Below are positions 50,523-59,619 of a DNA stretch of 64,000 nucleotides, piece after piece. Position numbers and translations under genes: made by a program. The notes below the pieces were generated by a model, which made no database searches, was not told the DNA's origin, and was given only the letters and a program-made list of their open reading frames with translations. Source of the stretch: Pseudomonas sichuanensis (lineage in GTDB: Bacteria; Pseudomonadota; Gammaproteobacteria; Pseudomonadales; Pseudomonadaceae); assembly GCF_003231305.1 (NCBI RefSeq), contig NZ_QKVM01000001.1, positions 124,001-188,000 of the forward strand, in the 5' to 3' direction. Within the stretch, counting starts at the first letter, position 1. Every line of letters starts with the position of its first letter.

Positions 50523-51078
50523 TATTTTTACGAAACTCATTGAATTTAAAAGTCATTATTCCTCACATTAGGGGTCTCTATCCTTGGACTTGTCCTTAAA
50601 CAACCTCTAGATTGCAGACCGTGGTGAGATGGTGCAGACCCGCCAAAGGGCTTTGCCACGAATGCATTAAAGCCGCTTCAGACGCCCCTCAACAGACGGT
50701 CGTTGACCGTGACTCCTGCTTTTTGCGGGACTGCACTTTGATATATCTTATAACGCTCCTGATTGGGAATTTTAATAAATCAGCCAGCATGGATTTTAAT
50801 GAAATCGAATCAAGAATTATCCGACCAATTCAATAGATGAGCTCGACAGGGTGGCTGACGCCGGCAAATTGAGATGTATAAATTACTTCAGCGAGAACCG
50901 CGACCACACGTTACAAACACCATGCAGGGATCGTCAGAGCACGGCAATAACCGGAATTTCGAATGTGCCCACTAAACTAATAACCGTTCAGCATCTAAAA
51001 GCCATCAGCCATTCCAAATCAACTTAAATCAAATACAGAAACCCCTGAAAAACCTGCCAAACTTTCGTGCAATACCTA

Positions 51079-51945
51079 ATGGCGAGAGCCCGAAAAATGG
51101 ACGTTATTGACGTAATTTTAAGCTCGGTACCCGCAGCCTTAGCTTCGAGCGTGGGTCTTGCTTTGGCGTTGTGGAATGCTGACAAGCTAATCAGCGCTGC
51201 AGGCGCGACGCGACTGTATGGTGCTATTAGCCAGACGCTCAATGCTCCAGAAACGTCGGAAGTTCGAACCGTGCTTGAGTCTTTTCTAGATTGCTATTTT
51301 TCGCCTGGAGGAGGGTTTAGATTTTTTTTAAACGTCTTAATACTTACACTAGCCTCGATGATATTCGTACTTGCCTTATATTCAGCACACACACCTGGCA
51401 TGAGCGAAGCGCTAACAACCAGAGGATTTATTGCTCAGTTTTTTGGCAATGGCTTCTTGGTTACCTTTATTGTTAATTGCGTAGTATTTAGCCAGTACAA
51501 AACACTAACCAACCTATTTGTGATCAACTCTATTCTCCGGAACATGCTTACGATTTTTTTCGACATCACAATTAAAGCAGTATTATTCACCACTTTGACA
51601 CTTGCGACATACATGGGGTTTACATTAATATCTGGCGCGTTCGGAGGCAATATAGAATCATTGCCAAAAATCGTTGCCACCACGATCATTCAAGCATTGC
51701 AATTTAAAAACCTGACTTCCGTCTATATTTATTCGCTGACCTTGAGCTCACTTCCGGTTTTTGTTGTCGTTTTGATTAAACTAATGATACTAAGTCCGGG
51801 TTTTGCTAAGGCTATCCAGGCGACTTTTTTCTGGTTGCCTTTTGAGGGAAAACCAATACGTGCCGTTGCGGTTGTTTTTTCCGCGCTGGCCGCATTGTTC
51901 GCCTTGGCATTTTACATATTGCTATCTAAGCTAGGAACATTTTAA
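51079..51945 (+). CDS. Unknown membrane protein in AT-rich DNA
   Basis: A 288-aa polytopic membrane protein that I do not recognise. Hydrophobic helices lie near residues 10-32, 75-103, 117-140, 155-190, 215-235 and 258-283. Codon use is AT-rich (many TTT, ATT, AAA, TTA), unlike flanking genes, which suggests transfer. The start is uncertain: ATG 51079 is listed; GTG 51067 and ATG 51097 are alternatives. It lies between a tRNA fragment and a Fic gene. No motif gives a function. Confidence 0.7.
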   Translation: MARARKMDVIDVILSSVPAALASSVGLALALWNADKLISAAGATRLYGAISQTLNAPETSEVRTVLESFLDCYFSPGGGFRFFLNVLILTLASMIFVLALYSAHTPGMSEALTTRGFIAQFFGNGFLVTFIVNCVVFSQYKTLTNLFVINSILRNMLTIFFDITIKAVLFTTLTLATYMGFTLISGAFGGNIESLPKIVATTIIQALQFKNLTSVYIYSLTLSSLPVFVVVLIKLMILSPGFAKAIQATFFWLPFEGKPIRAVAVVFSALAALFALAFYILLSKLGTF

Positions 51946-52023
51946 GCGCTGGATTTGTGATGCGGAAGTCTGGGGGATCACCCCCAGCCTGATGCAGTGT
52001 TCAATTCGTTGACTCGCTACCCA

Positions 52024-53178
52024 TCACGGCTTATCAAGCGGCTCAGGAATGAACCCCTGCTCCCTCAGCGCCTTGATAACTCCACGTACCAGGTAATTGT
52101 TGGAAAACCCCAGCGTGTATTGCCTCGAACCTGCGCTAACCGGAACAAGCATGCCCTGCTCCACCAGTTTCTTGATCTGGTAGGTACGCTGACCCGATGA
52201 GAGCTTGGGCAACGCCTGCGCAATATCAGCCGACTTCACGACTTTCCCCCTTATCGCACAGTCCAGAATCAGCTTCTCTACTTCGGTGATCCACTCCCGA
52301 TCCCGCGCAAAGCTCACCGCGGGTGCCAGGACACTTTTCGTGAGATAGCCATAATCCGTGAGCCTATCCACCTTCTCCAGTTCGTCGCGAATACCTTCCA
52401 GAACGTAGATACACCAGGCCTCCAACCCCGCCGTCGTGCCGGTATCGGCCATCCCGAGCATGGTGTAGTAATTCTCTCGATCATTGCAGAACACCGCCGT
52501 GGGGTTCAGCACCCTTCCGCCCACATTCACATTGAAGCCGTACTTCATCAGCAGCGCATAGGTGAGCAGCCTCACCACCCGGCCATTGCCATTGCCGAAC
52601 GGGTGAATCCAGCCGAAACGATGGTGCGCCAGCGCGACTTTCATCAAGGCGTATTTGGGTGAGTCTTCACGATTGATGAAGCTGACCAGCTCCTGCATGT
52701 ACTGAGGCACCAGCACAGGGTCCGGCGGAAGATGTTCCGACTGAGCAATCCTCACCAGCCCTTCACGATAGGCTCCAGGCGTCTTGTCCCCTTCACGGCG
52801 CAATCCGACCACGGTCATGGCAAGCAGCTCTCGGATTGCATGCTCAGTCAGATCTACACCGGGCTTCATTACCTCTTCGATGTAGTCCATGGCCTTTTCG
52901 ATGTTGGCAATCTCCAGCAACTGATCGGTGCTCTCGGCTTTGCCTTCGACCTTGCTCTCGATGTAGTCCGCCAGGGTGGTGTGGTTCCCCTCGATTCGGG
53001 CAGATCCCAAGCTTTCCAGGGTATGGAACAGGGCCTTGAGCTGGAAGAAAACCTGCGGTGGGGTGTCCCCCTCAAGCCTCAGCCTGCGCAGGAATTCAAG
53101 CTCGCTCAGCACGTCTACCAAAGGCGAGTCGAAGGACGGGTTCAGCAACTGGAGATCGTGATGCGTAAATCTGGCCAT
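52024..53178 (-). CDS. Fic-family AMP-transferase with N-terminal autoinhibitory motif
   Basis: A 384-aa Fic protein. The inhibitory motif [S/T]-x-x-x-E-[G/N] is present as SARIEGN (residues 59-65), the class II type with an N-terminal inhibitory helix. The Fic core is [12 protein letters not shown] (192-203), with Asn where many enzymes have Asp/Glu at the metal position (H-x-F-x-[D/E]-G-N-G-R). The C-terminal 100 residues hold a winged-helix-like region ([20 protein letters not shown]). It may AMPylate a host target such as gyrase or act on itself. ATG 53178 is preferred; two in-frame upstream starts exist. Confidence 0.88.
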   Translation of the reverse strand: MARFTHHDLQLLNPSFDSPLVDVLSELEFLRRLRLEGDTPPQVFFQLKALFHTLESLGSARIEGNHTTLADYIESKVEGKAESTDQLLEIANIEKAMDYIEEVMKPGVDLTEHAIRELLAMTVVGLRREGDKTPGAYREGLVRIAQSEHLPPDPVLVPQYMQELVSFINREDSPKYALMKVALAHHRFGWIHPFGNGNGRVVRLLTYALLMKYGFNVNVGGRVLNPTAVFCNDRENYYTMLGMADTGTTAGLEAWCIYVLEGIRDELEKVDRLTDYGYLTKSVLAPAVSFARDREWITEVEKLILDCAIRGKVVKSADIAQALPKLSSGQRTYQIKKLVEQGMLVPVSAGSRQYTLGFSNNYLVRGVIKALREQGFIPEPLDKP

Positions 53179-53381
53179 CTGAAAATTATCTCTGATCAGC
53201 AAAGGCATTATCTTGAAAAATTTAGCAAAACCACCCGTAAATGCTGGGCAAAAGCCAAGCATCAGATAAGCACTATCTCAAAAGCCATGCAACCGTAAGT
53301 GGAATGTGGCTGATCACTAACTTGAACCAGGCCATAGGATGGAGCTGGCCTGATCAGTTGGAAACGATAGGGACGGAGACA

Positions 53382-53408
53382 AAAAAGCCCGCAAAGTGCG
53401 GGCTTTCT
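53382..53408 (-). terminator. Intrinsic terminator after tRNA-Thr
   Basis: Minus strand reads AGCCCGCA-CTT-TGCGGGCT followed by TTTTTGT, 45 bp beyond the tRNA 3' end. Confidence 0.85.
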
Positions 53409-53452
53409 TGGAGGGGGCCAACAGCGTGGGACGCTGTATCAGACCTACTGAA

Positions 53453-53528
53453 TGGTGCCGGAGACAGGAATCGAACCTGCGACCTTCGCGTTACGAGTGC
53501 GCTGCTCTACCGACTGAGCTACACCGGC
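53453..53528 (-). tRNA. tRNA-Thr (CGT)
   Basis: The minus strand folds as a 76-nt tRNA with encoded CCA: acceptor GCCGGTG / CACCGGC-like pairing through TCTCCGGC, D arm GCTCAGTCGGTAGAGC, anticodon loop CTCGTAA (anticodon CGT, reads ACG) and T arm GCAGG-TTCGATT-CCTGT. Anticodon-stem pair 31:39 is A-C, a mismatch. Divergent in layout from no gene; terminator follows. Confidence 0.95.
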
Positions 53529-53586
53529 GTGTTGCGCAACGTACCACTGCCGTGTGCGTTACGCAAACCCCTGTTCCACCTCACTT

Positions 53587-53997
53587 TCACTGCACCTTGC
53601 AGCCGTTCGGGGCGAGGTCTTCCTCGACAGTGGTGGTGCAGCTCCAGCCGGCCTGGGTGCGGCTGAGCGTGAGGGTTTTGCCGAGTACGTTGGCGGGGGC
53701 TTCGGCCAGGGTGCAGACGATGCTGCCGGTGCCGTCGGCAGCGGTGCCGGTGGCGGTGATGGCGCAATGGGCGGTGGCGGCCTGGCCGCCGAGGCTGGCG
53801 ACGTCGGGGACGTTCTTGCCGTCGTTCAGGCGGATGTCCATCGGGGTCTTGAGGGCGGAGATTTCCAGCAGGGCGGCCGCGGTTTTGGCGCGGGCCTGGT
53901 GGTTGGTGTACATCGGGATGGCGATGGTCGCCAGGATGCCGATGATCGCGACGACGATCATCAGTTCGATCAGGGTGATGCCGCGTTGCCCTTTCAT
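53587..53997 (-). CDS. pilA: Type IV pilin PilA
   Basis: A 136-aa type IVa pilin. A six-residue basic leader MKGQRG is cut before [20 protein letters not shown], with Glu at +5. The globular part has two C-terminal Cys ([12 protein letters not shown] and NGCKVQ) that would close the D-loop, plus another pair in AHCAIT and IVCTLAE. PilD encoded at 55420 would process it. It faces away from pilCD with 211 bp between. Length is at the short end for pilins. Confidence 0.95.
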   Translation of the reverse strand: MKGQRGITLIELMIVVAIIGILATIAIPMYTNHQARAKTAAALLEISALKTPMDIRLNDGKNVPDVASLGGQAATAHCAITATGTAADGTGSIVCTLAEAPANVLGKTLTLSRTQAGWSCTTTVEEDLAPNGCKVQ

Positions 53998-54208
53998 AGG
54001 CGGTATTCCTTCGTAATGCGTGGAGGCGCAGGGGCGCTGGGGCCCTGCCGGCAGGCGCGCAGTAGGCCTGAACCGACACCTTTTGTCACCCCTGGTTGGC
54101 GGGGCGGGCTTGGTGCTGGACTACTCTAGTGACCGTCATGGGATCGCGCCCGCTGTCGGGCCCGGCAAGCTGTTACCGGGCTTGTCGCTTCACTGCAAAG
54201 GACTTTGC

Positions 54209-55417
54209 ATGCCACCGTCTACCCGCCTCTACGCCTGGGAGGGCATCGATGCCGCCGGGGTTCGTCAACAGGGCCAGCAGCCTGGGCGCAGCCCGGCGTT
54301 CGTGCGGGCGTGGCTGCAGCGCCAGGGCATTCGCGCTACGCGGGTGCAGCCGGCGGGAGGTTGGCGATGGCGCTGGCCGCAGCGCGAAGGCAAAACGGAT
54401 GCGCCGGGGTTCAGCCGGCAGCTGGCGACCTTGCTGACGGCGGGGGTGCCGCTGTTGCAGGCGTTCGAGGTGATGCTGCGAAGCAACACGGGCAGCGGCA
54501 TGAGTGGGCTGCTGGCGCGGTTGAAACAGGATGTGGCGGCGGGGCTGGGGCTGGCGGATGCCTTGCAGCGCCACCCGGCGTGGTTCGATGCGCTGTATTG
54601 CAACCTGGTGCGGGTGGGTGAGCACTCCGGCACGCTGGACTGCCAACTGGAACAGATGGCGACGATGCTGGAGAAACGCCAGGCGCTGCGGCAGAAGGTG
54701 CGCAAGGCGATGTTGTATCCGGCGCTGCTGCTGTTGACCGGGCTGGGGGTGGCGGCGTTGTTGCTGCTGGAGGTGGTGCCGCGGTTCCAGAGCCTGTTCG
54801 CCAGTTTCGACAAGGCATTGCCGGCCTTCACCCAGTGGGTGATCGACTTATCCACAGCACTGGGCAATCACGCGGTGTGGTGGGTGGTGCTGATGGCGGC
54901 ATTGGGGCTGGGCACGCGCGAGCTATATCGGCGGCATGTGCCTGCGCGCTTGTGGATGTTGCGGCTGGTTTTGCGGGTGCCGGTGGTCGGGCGTTTGCTG
55001 GGCCATGCGGCGTTGGCGCGGTTCGCCCGTTGCCTGGCGACCTCCTATGCGGCGGGGGTGGCGTTGCTGGATGCGTTGCAGACGGTGGCACCGGTGAGTG
55101 GTGACAGCCTGCACGAGCGGGCGATCCTGGCCCTGCGCCAGGGCGTGGCGAACGGGCTGGGCCTGCACCAGGCGATGGAGGCGGACACGCTGTTCCCGCC
55201 GTTGTTGCGCCAGCTGGTGGCAGTCGGCGAGGCCAGCGGCACGCTGGACCTGATGCTGGACAAAGCCGCGCTACATTATGAGGAGCAGGTGAGCCAGGGG
55301 CTGGAGCAGTTGACCACGCTGCTGGAGCCGGCCATCGTGCTGATTCTCGGGCTGCTGGTGGGGGGCCTGGTGGTGGCGATGTATTTACCCATATTCCAGT
55401 TGGGCAGCCTGATCTGA
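54209..55417 (+). CDS. pilC: Type IV pilus inner-membrane platform protein PilC
   Basis: A 402-aa protein with two GspF-type domains, near residues 70-195 (FSRQLATLLTAGVPLLQAFE) and 275-398 (LARFARCLATSYAAGVALLD), and three membrane helices (about 170-195, 215-240, 372-397). It anchors the pilus assembly ATPase. AAAGGA precedes ATG 54209. pilD begins 2 bp after its stop. The usual partner pilB, normally between pilA and pilC, is absent from the locus. Confidence 0.93.
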   Translation: MPPSTRLYAWEGIDAAGVRQQGQQPGRSPAFVRAWLQRQGIRATRVQPAGGWRWRWPQREGKTDAPGFSRQLATLLTAGVPLLQAFEVMLRSNTGSGMSGLLARLKQDVAAGLGLADALQRHPAWFDALYCNLVRVGEHSGTLDCQLEQMATMLEKRQALRQKVRKAMLYPALLLLTGLGVAALLLLEVVPRFQSLFASFDKALPAFTQWVIDLSTALGNHAVWWVVLMAALGLGTRELYRRHVPARLWMLRLVLRVPVVGRLLGHAALARFARCLATSYAAGVALLDALQTVAPVSGDSLHERAILALRQGVANGLGLHQAMEADTLFPPLLRQLVAVGEASGTLDLMLDKAALHYEEQVSQGLEQLTTLLEPAIVLILGLLVGGLVVAMYLPIFQLGSLI

Positions 55418-55419
55418 AC

Positions 55420-56286
55420 ATGAATGCCTGGTCCTTGGTCGTCGAACATCCTGCGTTTTTCTACAGCCTGGCCGTGGTGCTGGGGTTGCTGGTGGGCAGT
55501 TTTCTCAATGTGCTGGCCTACCGCTTGCCGATCATGCTCGAGCGCCAGTGGCAGCGGGAGGCGCAGGCAGTGCTGGGGTTGCCGGGGGCCACGCACGAGC
55601 GCTTCGACCTGTGCCTGCCGGCCTCTCGCTGCCCCCATTGCCAGCACCGGATCCGTGCGTGGGAGAACATTCCGGTCTTGAGCTACCTGGCGTTACGCGG
55701 GCGCTGCTCGGCGTGCAAGGGGCGGATCAGTGCGCGCTATCCCTTGGTGGAGCTTGGGTGTGCCCTGCTTTCGCTGCTGGTGGCCTGGCATTTCGGGCCG
55801 GGCATCGAAGCCTTGCTGGTGATGGTGCTGACCTGGGGCCTGATCGCTTTGAGCCTGATCGATGCCGAGCACCAGTTGCTGCCGGATGTGCTGGTGCTGC
55901 CGCTGCTATGGCTGGGGCTGGTGGTCAATGCCTTCGGGCTGCTGGTGCCGCTGGCCGATGCGGTATGGGGCGCGGTGGCGGGTTACTTGAGCCTGTGGTC
56001 GGTGTTCTGGGTGTTCAAGCTGTTGACCGGCAAGGACGGCATTGGCCAGGGTGACTTCAAGCTGCTGGCGATGCTCGGCGCCTGGGGCGGCTGGCAGATC
56101 CTGCCGCTGGCGCTGATGCTCGGGTCGTTGGCCGGTGCGCTGATCGGGCTGGTTCTGGTGCGCCTGCGCCGGGCGCAGATGGGCGTTGCGCTGCCCTTCG
56201 GGCCTTATCTGGCCATTGCGGGCTGGATCGCGGTGCTCTGGGGTGATGAAATAGTCGCCTCTTACCTGCAACTGCTTGGAACCTGA
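55420..56286 (+). CDS. pilD: Prepilin leader peptidase / N-methyltransferase PilD
   Basis: A 288-aa membrane protein. The cytosolic zinc site is CPHC (about 71-74) and CSAC (about 97-100). The two catalytic Asp lie in [11 protein letters not shown] (about 146) and [18 protein letters not shown] (about 212). It cleaves and N-methylates prepilins and type II pseudopilins. Its TGA overlaps the coaE ATG by one base (TGATG). Confidence 0.96.
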   Translation: MNAWSLVVEHPAFFYSLAVVLGLLVGSFLNVLAYRLPIMLERQWQREAQAVLGLPGATHERFDLCLPASRCPHCQHRIRAWENIPVLSYLALRGRCSACKGRISARYPLVELGCALLSLLVAWHFGPGIEALLVMVLTWGLIALSLIDAEHQLLPDVLVLPLLWLGLVVNAFGLLVPLADAVWGAVAGYLSLWSVFWVFKLLTGKDGIGQGDFKLLAMLGAWGGWQILPLALMLGSLAGALIGLVLVRLRRAQMGVALPFGPYLAIAGWIAVLWGDEIVASYLQLLGT

Positions 56287-56909
56287 TGAGCACAGCGCCC
56301 TTCACCCCCTGGATTCTCGGCTTGACCGGCGGCATCGGCAGCGGCAAGAGCGCCGCCGCCGAGCGCTTCGTCGCGTTGGGCGTGCACCTGGTCGATGCCG
56401 ACCAGGCCGCGCGCTGGGTCGTCGAACCCGGCCGCCCTGCCCTGGCCCGCATCGTCGAGCGCTTCGGCCCTGGTGTATTGCAGGCAGACGGCCAGCTCGA
56501 CCGCGCCGCCCTGCGCCAGCTGATCTTCGCCGACCCTGCGCAGCGGCAGTGGCTGGAGCAATTGCTGCACCCGCTGATCGGCCAGGAAATCTTCAGCTAC
56601 CTGGCCAAGGCCGAGTCGCCTTATGCGGTGTATGTCTCGCCGCTGCTGATCGAGTCGGGGCAGTTCAACAAGGTGCAGCGCATCCTGGTGGTCGATGCCC
56701 CTACCGAGTTGCAGGTGCAGCGTACCCTGCAGCGCGACAACACCAGCCCCGAACAGGTGCAGGCGATTCTCAAGGCCCAGTTGGCCCGGGAAGAGCGCCT
56801 GCGCCACGCACATGATGTGGTGGTCAATGATCGTGACCTGCAAACGCTGCACGACGAGATCGACCGCCTGCACCACTTTTACCTGACTTTGCGAGGAGGC
56901 CAGCCATGA
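56286..56909 (+). CDS. coaE: Dephospho-CoA kinase
   Basis: A 207-aa P-loop kinase: [16 protein letters not shown] (13-28), then [16 protein letters not shown] (about 34-49) and [17 protein letters not shown]. It phosphorylates the 3'-OH of dephospho-CoA, the final step of CoA synthesis. Placement after pilD and before yacG is the standard gammaproteobacterial order. It overlaps yacG by ATGA. Confidence 0.97.
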   Translation: MSTAPFTPWILGLTGGIGSGKSAAAERFVALGVHLVDADQAARWVVEPGRPALARIVERFGPGVLQADGQLDRAALRQLIFADPAQRQWLEQLLHPLIGQEIFSYLAKAESPYAVYVSPLLIESGQFNKVQRILVVDAPTELQVQRTLQRDNTSPEQVQAILKAQLAREERLRHAHDVVVNDRDLQTLHDEIDRLHHFYLTLRGGQP

Positions 56910-57106
56910 GCCAGCCGATGACCGTTGATTGCCCGACCTGTGGCGCGCCCGTTGAATGGGGGGAGCAGAGCCCGTTTCGGCCGTTCTGTTCCGACCGTTG
57001 CAAGTTGATCGACCTGGGGGCTTGGGCGGCCGAGGAGCACAAGATTGCCGGCTCCGATGAGTCCGAGGATGAGTTGTATTCGGGGGATCTGGAGCCTCGG
57101 CACTGA
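56906..57106 (+). CDS. yacG: DNA gyrase inhibitor YacG
   Basis: A 66-aa zinc protein with CPTCGAP (9-15) and [19 protein letters not shown] (28-46), the four Cys of the YacG zinc finger, and an acidic tail. In E. coli YacG binds GyrB and blocks DNA binding. Overlaps coaE by 4 bp, last gene of the pilC-pilD-coaE-yacG operon. Confidence 0.96.
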   Translation: MSQPMTVDCPTCGAPVEWGEQSPFRPFCSDRCKLIDLGAWAAEEHKIAGSDESEDELYSGDLEPRH

Positions 57107-57130
57107 GCCTGGATTTTGGGTTGCCTGTGC

Positions 57131-57163
57131 TGGCCTCATCGCTGGCAAGCCAGCTCCCACAGG
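57131..57163. repeat. Single REP unit (CTGGCAAGCCAG variant)
   Basis: TGGCCTCATCGCTGGCAAGC then CAGCTCCCACAGG, one arm of the variant also seen at 39338-39414. Confidence 0.7.
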
Positions 57164-57242
57164 GATCGCGCTAGCATCAACAGCTGAGCAAGACAGTTGC
57201 TCCTACAGCTAAGGCCAAGCCTGGCGCAGCAAGTACCGACGC

Positions 57243-57316
57243 CATCGCGGGGCAAGCCCGCTCCCACGCGTGCTACGCCATTGGCTGCCTCGTGGGAGCG
57301 GGCTTGCCCCGCGATG
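57243..57316. repeat. REP pair, type B
   Basis: CATCGCGGGGCAAGCCCGCT and inverse GGGAGCGGGCTTGCCCCGCG between convergent genes. Confidence 0.9.
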
Positions 57317-57319
57317 CTT

Positions 57320-58027
57320 TCAGCGGTCGTCATCCTTCCACGGCGCCTGCAGGTAGCGGGTGCGGTTGAACGTCTCCAGCCACTCCGGGCTGAACACCAC
57401 CAAAGCACTGATCACCGTGCCGTTGATGAACGCCTCGGGGAACATCATCAGCCACAGGTAGCCGACGAAGTCGCTCAGCCACTCCGGCATGGCGAAGCGT
57501 TCGTCCATCCACAGCAGCCCCAGCCCGGCCATCAGGCACACCAGCACCGTCAGGGCCGCGGGGAAAAAACCGCAGCAGAAGATATAGACGAACAGGTTAC
57601 GCGGCTGGGCGCGCTCGACCAGGATCGCGCACACCTCGGTGACCAGCACCGGCAGGCCTACGATCAACAGGCCGTTGACGCCGATGGCGGCCAGGTCCTG
57701 GCGGCCGAGCAGCAGCAAACCGAGTTGGGCAAGAAAGCCGCCAAGCACCGCCAGCGGCCAGTCCAGCAGCAGGGTCACGGCGGTCATGCCGATGAAGTGA
57801 TAGGACACGCCAGTGTCGAAGTCGCGGCGCACCAGCCACAGGGCAAACAAGCCGAACACGGTGCCGAACAGCAGGTGCTGGCGGCGAGTATCGGTGAACA
57901 GCTCGACCCAGCGGGTGCGGCTGATGGCCCAGGCCAGCAGGGGCACGTAACCGAGCCAGCCAAGGGTGAGGCTGGTGCTGGACAAGACCTGTGCGCTGAT
58001 CACCTGAGCAATATCCCTGTCGGCCAT
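57320..58027 (-). CDS. CbiM-like energy-coupling-factor permease
   Basis: A 235-aa polytopic membrane protein with six to seven helices, including FDTGVSYHFIGMTAVTLLLD (about 70-89), IGVNGLLIVGLPVLVTEVCA and MMFPEAFINGTVISALVVFS. The ending and the helix pattern fit proteins annotated as ECF-transporter permeases related to CbiM. No partner ATPase is adjacent, so the substrate (metal ion or other) is unknown. The stop lies 3 bp from a REP pair. Confidence 0.65.
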   Translation of the reverse strand: MADRDIAQVISAQVLSSTSLTLGWLGYVPLLAWAISRTRWVELFTDTRRQHLLFGTVFGLFALWLVRRDFDTGVSYHFIGMTAVTLLLDWPLAVLGGFLAQLGLLLLGRQDLAAIGVNGLLIVGLPVLVTEVCAILVERAQPRNLFVYIFCCGFFPAALTVLVCLMAGLGLLWMDERFAMPEWLSDFVGYLWLMMFPEAFINGTVISALVVFSPEWLETFNRTRYLQAPWKDDDR

Positions 58028-58113
58028 GTGGACAAGCCTGAGTCTACACCCATTCTCCCTTGCGTCCGGTTGCTATAGGCTGGCATCTCCATTCGATGCA
58101 GGAAGCGTCCGCC

Positions 58114-58545
58114 ATGCCTGAAGGGCTCAATCTCCCGCTACTGTTGGGCGCGGCATTCAGCGCGGTCGCGGGCCTGCTGCACCTGGCGATCATCCTGGTC
58201 GGGCCGCGCTGGTACCGCTTGTTCGGCGCGGGCGAGCGCATGGCCAGGGCCGCCGAGCAGGGGCGTAGCTACCCGGCACTGGTCACCACGGCCATTGCGC
58301 TGGTGTTGCTGGCCTGGTCGGCCTATGCGCTGTCGGCTGCCGGGCTGATCAAACCGTTGCCCTTCCTGCTGCCGGTGATCTGCCTGATCACCCTGGTGTA
58401 CCTGGCTCGCGGCCTGCTGGGCCCGGTGCTGCTGGCCGGCACGGGGCGAACTCGGCAGTTTATCGCGGTCAGTTCGGTGATCTGCCTGGGGGGCGGGCTG
58501 CTGCATTTGCTCGGGGTGGTTCAGCAATGGTTGATGCTGGGCTGA
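58114..58545 (+). CDS. Small four-helix membrane protein, unknown
   Basis: A 143-aa protein with hydrophobic helices near residues 5-27, 52-75, 80-102 and 115-137. AGGAAG eight bases before ATG 58114 supports this start over ATG 58096. It resembles widely distributed pseudomonad hypothetical membrane proteins but I cannot name a family. It is 55 bp upstream of the DUF1780 gene. Confidence 0.65.
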   Translation: MPEGLNLPLLLGAAFSAVAGLLHLAIILVGPRWYRLFGAGERMARAAEQGRSYPALVTTAIALVLLAWSAYALSAAGLIKPLPFLLPVICLITLVYLARGLLGPVLLAGTGRTRQFIAVSSVICLGGGLLHLLGVVQQWLMLG

Positions 58546-58600
58546 TTCCCACGCACAAACAGCATCTTACCGTCATCGTTTAGCGACTAAGCTTGTCCCC

Positions 58601-59230
58601 ATGGATGACTCCGACTACTTGCGCCTGCTTACCATCCAGGCCGAACAAGCCAATGCCTTTCTCTCCAATGCGCGCAAATGGGAGCGCGAGCGTTGGGTGT
58701 GCCAGCGCCTGCTGCAAGGGTTGAACATTGCCTACCGCAGCGAGGACTTCACCCCGGCCGGGCAGGAGCCGCCGGATGTGCTGTTCCGCGATGCGGCGTT
58801 CGAGGTGTTCTTCGTGCTCGACGAGGGCCGGCGCCTCAACGATGAATGGCGCGAGGAGCTGCAACGCCGGCGCAGCGCGTTTTCCCTGAGCCAGCTGGTG
58901 CGTCGCGAAGCACGGCCGCGGCGCATCCCGGCCCAGGAGCTGCTGGCGCGCCTGGCGCCGACCTTGCGCAAGAAGGCGCATAACTACCGAGAGCGCGGGC
59001 TGGACTTGAGCGAGCTGGACATCATCGCCTTCGCCAGCCTCAAGCGCGAGGTGCTCGACCTCAACAGCCATTTCCCGCCCCCCACCGAATACCTGCGCCA
59101 GGGCTGGCGTTCGCTGTCGCTGGTGGGGCCGACCTTCGCCCGGGTGCTGTTCGCCCACCCGGATGCGCCGGATTTCTTGCGTGGCAACCTGGGGCGCAGC
59201 ATCGTGTTCGATGTGGGGATCAGTCTTTGA
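58601..59230 (+). CDS. DUF1780 protein
   Basis: A 209-aa cytosolic protein: AFLSNARKWERERWVCQRLL, FEVFFVLDEGRRLNDEW and SLVGPTFARVLFAHPDAPDF. It matches DUF1780, a Pseudomonas family with a nuclease-like fold by remembered structural annotation; catalysis is not shown. It precedes DUF3094 and ndh genes in conserved order. Confidence 0.8.
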   Translation: MDDSDYLRLLTIQAEQANAFLSNARKWERERWVCQRLLQGLNIAYRSEDFTPAGQEPPDVLFRDAAFEVFFVLDEGRRLNDEWREELQRRRSAFSLSQLVRREARPRRIPAQELLARLAPTLRKKAHNYRERGLDLSELDIIAFASLKREVLDLNSHFPPPTEYLRQGWRSLSLVGPTFARVLFAHPDAPDFLRGNLGRSIVFDVGISL

Positions 59231-59361
59231 TCCAGTGCCGAGAGTCTTTGCGATCACGTACACTCGGCGCCAGAGATAGAACACATTATCATTCGTTCCA
59301 CGCGTTTGCGTGAACGCTGTGGCGTACACGCAGTCACAAACGTCTATCTACGAGGCCCACC

Positions 59362-59535
59362 ATGACCAGCCGCCTGAATCCTGAAGATCAGCGTCGCGTC
59401 GATGAGTACTTGAGTGCCCCCCAGCATCGTGTCGAGCGCAGGCCTTTCCGGCCGTTGCTGCTCCTGTTGCTGGTGGTGGCCGTGACCATCGGTCTGGGCC
59501 TGTTGAGCCGCCTGTTGAGTGGACTGGTGCTATGA
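59362..59535 (+). CDS. DUF3094 small membrane protein
   Basis: A 57-aa protein beginning MTSRLNPEDQRRVDEYLSAP and ending in one membrane helix (LLLLLLVVAVTIGLGLLSRL). It fits DUF3094, a short family seen upstream of ndh in pseudomonads. TGA at 59533-59535, 84 bp before ndh. Function unknown; it may associate with the respiratory membrane. Confidence 0.8.
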   Translation: MTSRLNPEDQRRVDEYLSAPQHRVERRPFRPLLLLLLVVAVTIGLGLLSRLLSGLVL

Positions 59536-59619
59536 GCTGCCTTGCGCTCGCCCTCCCCTTGGCTGCGTCGCGGCCGGGCCTTGTGCCCACGAATTCCGTA
59601 AAACTTGTGAGATATCCCT

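Larger units (their letters stand above)
50015..51078. other. Gene-poor, increasingly AT-rich stretch (about 1.06 kb)
   Basis: No convincing gene. Two short plus-strand frames (50405-50599, 50612-50836) lack ribosome sites and family resemblance. GC drops from about 50.5 kb onward. The stretch holds a minus-strand terminator (50443-50465), a tRNA-Pro-like 3' end (50503-50522) and AT-rich DNA (TTTTAATAAATCAG near 50770) that may contain the promoter of the membrane-protein gene. Confidence 0.55.

Noticed and set aside
50405..50836. Two short plus-strand frames (64 and 74 codons) in the AT-rich patch
   Set aside because: No ribosome site, no family resemblance, and the first overlaps the terminator and tRNA-like fragment.
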